A stretch of 64,000 nt of DNA. Source: JAKFXL01 sp947085765 (lineage in GTDB: Bacteria; Pseudomonadota; Gammaproteobacteria; Tenderiales; Tenderiaceae). Every line of letters starts with the position of its first letter. Positions within the stretch are counted from its first letter, which is position 1. The stretch lies in NCBI GenBank assembly GCA_947085765.1, contig CAMTXZ010000005.1, forward strand, positions 1 through 64,000. Direction: 5' to 3'. Below are positions 61,572 to 64,000 of the stretch, piece by piece. A program made the position numbers and the translations under genes. The notes under the pieces are model-generated. The model worked only from the letters and a program-made list of their open reading frames with translations. It made no database searches and was not told where the DNA came from.

Positions 61572-64000
61572 TTAACCGCTTTCTGTGGATAGGTTTTTTA
61601 GAAGTTTGGGTCGGGCGATGGCGTAACCCTGAACATAATCCACCCCCATGTCTTTTAGCAGATAAATGGTGGACTCCTTTTCAACACATTCGGCAATGAT
61701 TTTTTTGCCCATGAAGTGACCTATCTCCGTGATCGATCTCACCACTGCCTTGTCACTATTGTTGGTTTCAAGATCGCGGATAAAAGAGCCATCTATTTTT
61801 ATAAAATCCACGGGCAGGTTTTTCAAATAGGAGTAGGTCGACATGCCGGTGCCAAAATCATCCAGTGAAAAACGACAGCCGGTCTTTTTGATGGTATTGA
61901 TAAACTCAGCTGCGCTGGAGAGAGACTCTATGCCCGCCGTCTCGGTGATTTCAAAGGTGATGTAGTCGGTAGAAATTTCCAGCAGTGCTATCTGTTCCAG
62001 GATAAAGGGGATGAAACTTTCATCGTTGTTCGACAGGCCCGACAGATTCACGGCCACTCCGCCAATGGTATCAACTACGTGAGGATTGTTGTTCAGGTAG
62101 GAAAACACATTTTTCACTACCCAGCGATCAATCTCTGGCATACGGCGATATTTTTCTGCTGCCAGGATAAAGGGTTCGGGTGATACCAGTGAGCCACCTT
62201 CATTTGTCACCCCCAGTAATATTTCTGAATGGTGCTCCATGACGTCATTACCTATCGGAGTAATAGGCTGGTAGCGTAGCACCAGACTGTCATTGGCCAG
62301 GCAGTCATCAATCTTTGAGGCCCAGGCCATCAGCTGTTTGGTCTCCTGAATATGTTTATCATTTTCGTCCACCACGTGCATGCAGTTCAAACCTTTGCTC
62401 TTGGCCAGACGGCAGGCAGCCTCGGCGGTCTGCAATAAGCGGGTGACATCCTGTTGTTGAAGATTGATAGGCACGATGCCGGCGCTGAGTGTCACCAGGG
62501 TGCTGCCTTCTTCAAATCTAAAGCGATAATTTGCCAACTGATCTTTCTGCTTTTCAACGATTGCTATCGCTTGTTGCATGGAACAACCCGTCAGTAGTAC
62601 TGCAAATTCATTACCACCCACTCTGCCGAGTACACTGAAAGAGGAGAAAAACTGTTTGATAAAATCGGCAATCTCTATCAATAACTGGTCACCCGCATCA
62701 TAACCAAAGGTGGTGTTTATGATTTCGAAATAGTCGATATCAAAAATACAGAGAGTATTCAATTCAGCAGCGGCGCTGTTATCCAGCAGCTCGCCCTTCA
62801 TCTGTTTTTCAAATTCACGCCGATTCAAAAGTGCCGTCAGTTGATCATGGGTGGTCTCATGCATGAGTTGGGAGTGTAGTTTATGCAGCATGCTGTACTG
62901 CGCGCGGTCCACCGCCGGTTCATCGACATTTTCCAGAAACAGCGCGTTATCTGACTCCAGCAGACGTGCCAGATGATCAATGCCGATAGCCCCCTCTAAT
63001 AAACCAAGCATGTTTATAAATACATACTGATCATGATTGTCCGTGACCCAGGCCAGCTTCAGGCGGGTTGATTTTTGTGAGCCGGCATCGAACAGAATCC
63101 AGTCGCCGATGTGTATGCGCCTGATACGCTTGCGCCATTTTTGCAGCTGAAATCCGTTTGGCACGGGCAGGGTCGCGGGGGATAGTTTGAGTTTCAATGC
63201 CGGGAGTTCTGCCTGGGTCTCGCACCGTTCCAGGGTCTCACTGAAGTTGTCGTTATAGGCCTTGCTCTGAAGTTCGACCAGGGCGTTGATTTTTTTCAGC
63301 AGGGATGACATCAACTGACTGTCCATTCCCGACTGTGATGCAACCTGTTTGAGCAGTCCCTCTATGGTGCGTTTGATGGAGTTGCTGATGTAATCACGAC
63401 CCTCATCATTATAGAGTTCAAGCTTGGCCAGTTGATTGATAAAGGTTCTGGCAACATGGCCCTTATCCGCCAATACCGACTCATCCCTGATCGCTTCATG
63501 AAGCAGCGACAGCTCGATTTTACTCAGCCACTGTTTGACCCCGGAGGTGATAATCTCGTCATTGTAGAGGGCGTCATAAATTGACCCCGTTGTCTCCATA
63601 ATGGCGGCTTCTCTTGGGTCAAGACGATATTCACCCTCATCACCTGCCAACTGTGCCAGTAATTGCAGGGATAAAGAGCTTAATTCGCCATTGCCTGTTT
63701 CTGTAACCTCAGTGGATGTTGCTTGCCGGGACAGCTCTGAAAGTTTGCCGAGAAGCTTTTGAGTGCTGATTGTGGGGCGATCCGAGTGGCTGTCATCAAC
63801 ATCCCCACGTTTGATTGACTGTAAGTTAGTGATCAGATCATAGAGGTTTTTACCATCATCACTGCCATCCAAGGCATCTAGAAATTTTTTGGCACTATCG
63901 ATATCGGCTTTTGGTTTGTTACGCCGACGCGGTTTGCCGGTATCTTTTTCTACCTTAATTTCATACTGTAACGCTGGCAGAACTCCATGTTTGACCAGGT
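61572..64000 (-). CDS. DUF1631-like/GGDEF/EAL protein, incomplete at window edge
   Basis: The frame stays open to the right edge, so the N-terminus is outside the window; the TTG near 63872 is not the real start. The order is a DUF1631-like helical region, a PilZ-like segment (R-I-H-I-G-D-W-I-L-F-D), GGDEF and EAL. The GGDEF site reads G-R-V-G-G-N-E-F, with Asn replacing the catalytic Asp, so cyclase activity is unlikely. The EAL part keeps S-E-I-L-L-G, V-A-V-N-L-S, I-T-F-E-I-T-E-T and D-D-F-G-T-G-M-S, so c-di-GMP phosphodiesterase activity is plausible. It converges on the histidine kinase (27-bp gap). It may tune the c-di-GMP level read by the riboswitch at 14551. Confidence 0.85.
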   Translation of the reverse strand, partial: LVKHGVLPALQYEIKVEKDTGKPRRRNKPKADIDSAKKFLDALDGSDDGKNLYDLITNLQSIKRGDVDDSHSDRPTISTQKLLGKLSELSRQATSTEVTETGNGELSSLSLQLLAQLAGDEGEYRLDPREAAIMETTGSIYDALYNDEIITSGVKQWLSKIELSLLHEAIRDESVLADKGHVARTFINQLAKLELYNDEGRDYISNSIKRTIEGLLKQVASQSGMDSQLMSSLLKKINALVELQSKAYNDNFSETLERCETQAELPALKLKLSPATLPVPNGFQLQKWRKRIRRIHIGDWILFDAGSQKSTRLKLAWVTDNHDQYVFINMLGLLEGAIGIDHLARLLESDNALFLENVDEPAVDRAQYSMLHKLHSQLMHETTHDQLTALLNRREFEKQMKGELLDNSAAAELNTLCIFDIDYFEIINTTFGYDAGDQLLIEIADFIKQFFSSFSVLGRVGGNEFAVLLTGCSMQQAIAIVEKQKDQLANYRFRFEEGSTLVTLSAGIVPINLQQQDVTRLLQTAEAACRLAKSKGLNCMHVVDENDKHIQETKQLMAWASKIDDCLANDSLVLRYQPITPIGNDVMEHHSEILLGVTNEGGSLVSPEPFILAAEKYRRMPEIDRWVVKNVFSYLNNNPHVVDTIGGVAVNLSGLSNNDESFIPFILEQIALLEISTDYITFEITETAGIESLSSAAEFINTIKKTGCRFSLDDFGTGMSTYSYLKNLPVDFIKIDGSFIRDLETNNSDKAVVRSITEIGHFMGKKIIAECVEKESTIYLLKDMGVDYVQGYAIARPKLLKNLSTESG

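Overview
The window looks like a chromosomal segment of a free-living gammaproteobacterium with moderate GC and an elaborate envelope and biofilm lifestyle. The evidence is a guaB-guaA pair, a PhoB closely resembling the enterobacterial protein, a DsbC, TonB/ExbB/ExbD components, and an exosortase locus with VPLPA-type PEP-CTERM substrates. No rRNA, tRNA, CRISPR array, prophage or intact insertion sequence was seen. The species cannot be named from the sequence alone.

Layout. 1-2.3 kb: two exported DUF11-type proteins on the minus strand, separated from guaB by an AT-rich control region holding two copies of a 25-bp operator-like pattern. 2.4-5.5 kb: guaB-guaA, the GMP branch of purine synthesis. 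5.6-14.2 kb: mixed small operons (a frameshifted lipoprotein, a class 3 lipase, a DUF302 protein, an atypical metallophosphoesterase, DsbC, an orphan PhoB, a beta-propeller protein with a GlyGly-CTERM-like tail) and the decayed remains of a gspG/gspE-like pilus or secretion locus next to a three-repeat Pho box.

14.5-34.6 kb: the most unusual part. A probable c-di-GMP-I riboswitch leads into a PEP-CTERM protein and a secreted PstS-like protein. These are followed by a two-partner secretion pair (TpsB and a 3405-residue TpsA exoprotein), an ExbB-type proton channel fused to exported DUF2341 and LamG-like domains, ExbD, a TonB-like protein, a porin-like beta-barrel and a coiled-coil periplasmic protein. 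All are on the same strand, and they read as one surface-exoprotein system with its own proton-motive-force-driven energiser.

34.7-58.9 kb: a PEP-CTERM/exopolysaccharide locus. It has two more VPLPA-CTERM proteins flanking a ribbon-helix-helix-like regulator, then Wza-like export, an outer-membrane barrel, Wzz, a BY-kinase-like ATPase, Wzx, Wzy, four glycosyltransferases, two acetyltransferases, a secreted TIM-barrel-like hydrolase candidate, a methyltransferase, an exosortase fused to EpsI, a polyprenyl-phosphate sugar-1-phosphate transferase with a long membrane extension, the PrsT TPR lipoprotein, and gmd-fcl for GDP-fucose. The locus would make, export and possibly trim a fucose-type polysaccharide and sort PEP-CTERM proteins with it. 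59.3-64 kb: a hybrid membrane/GAF/PAS histidine kinase interrupted by a 4-bp tandem duplication, and a convergent DUF1631-like/GGDEF/EAL protein with a degenerate GGDEF site that runs off the right edge. C-di-GMP signalling therefore appears both as a likely riboswitch ligand and as an enzyme.

Three separate frameshifts (near 5.73, 14.0 and 59.49 kb) could be genuine decay, recoding or assembly error. Read mapping would separate these.
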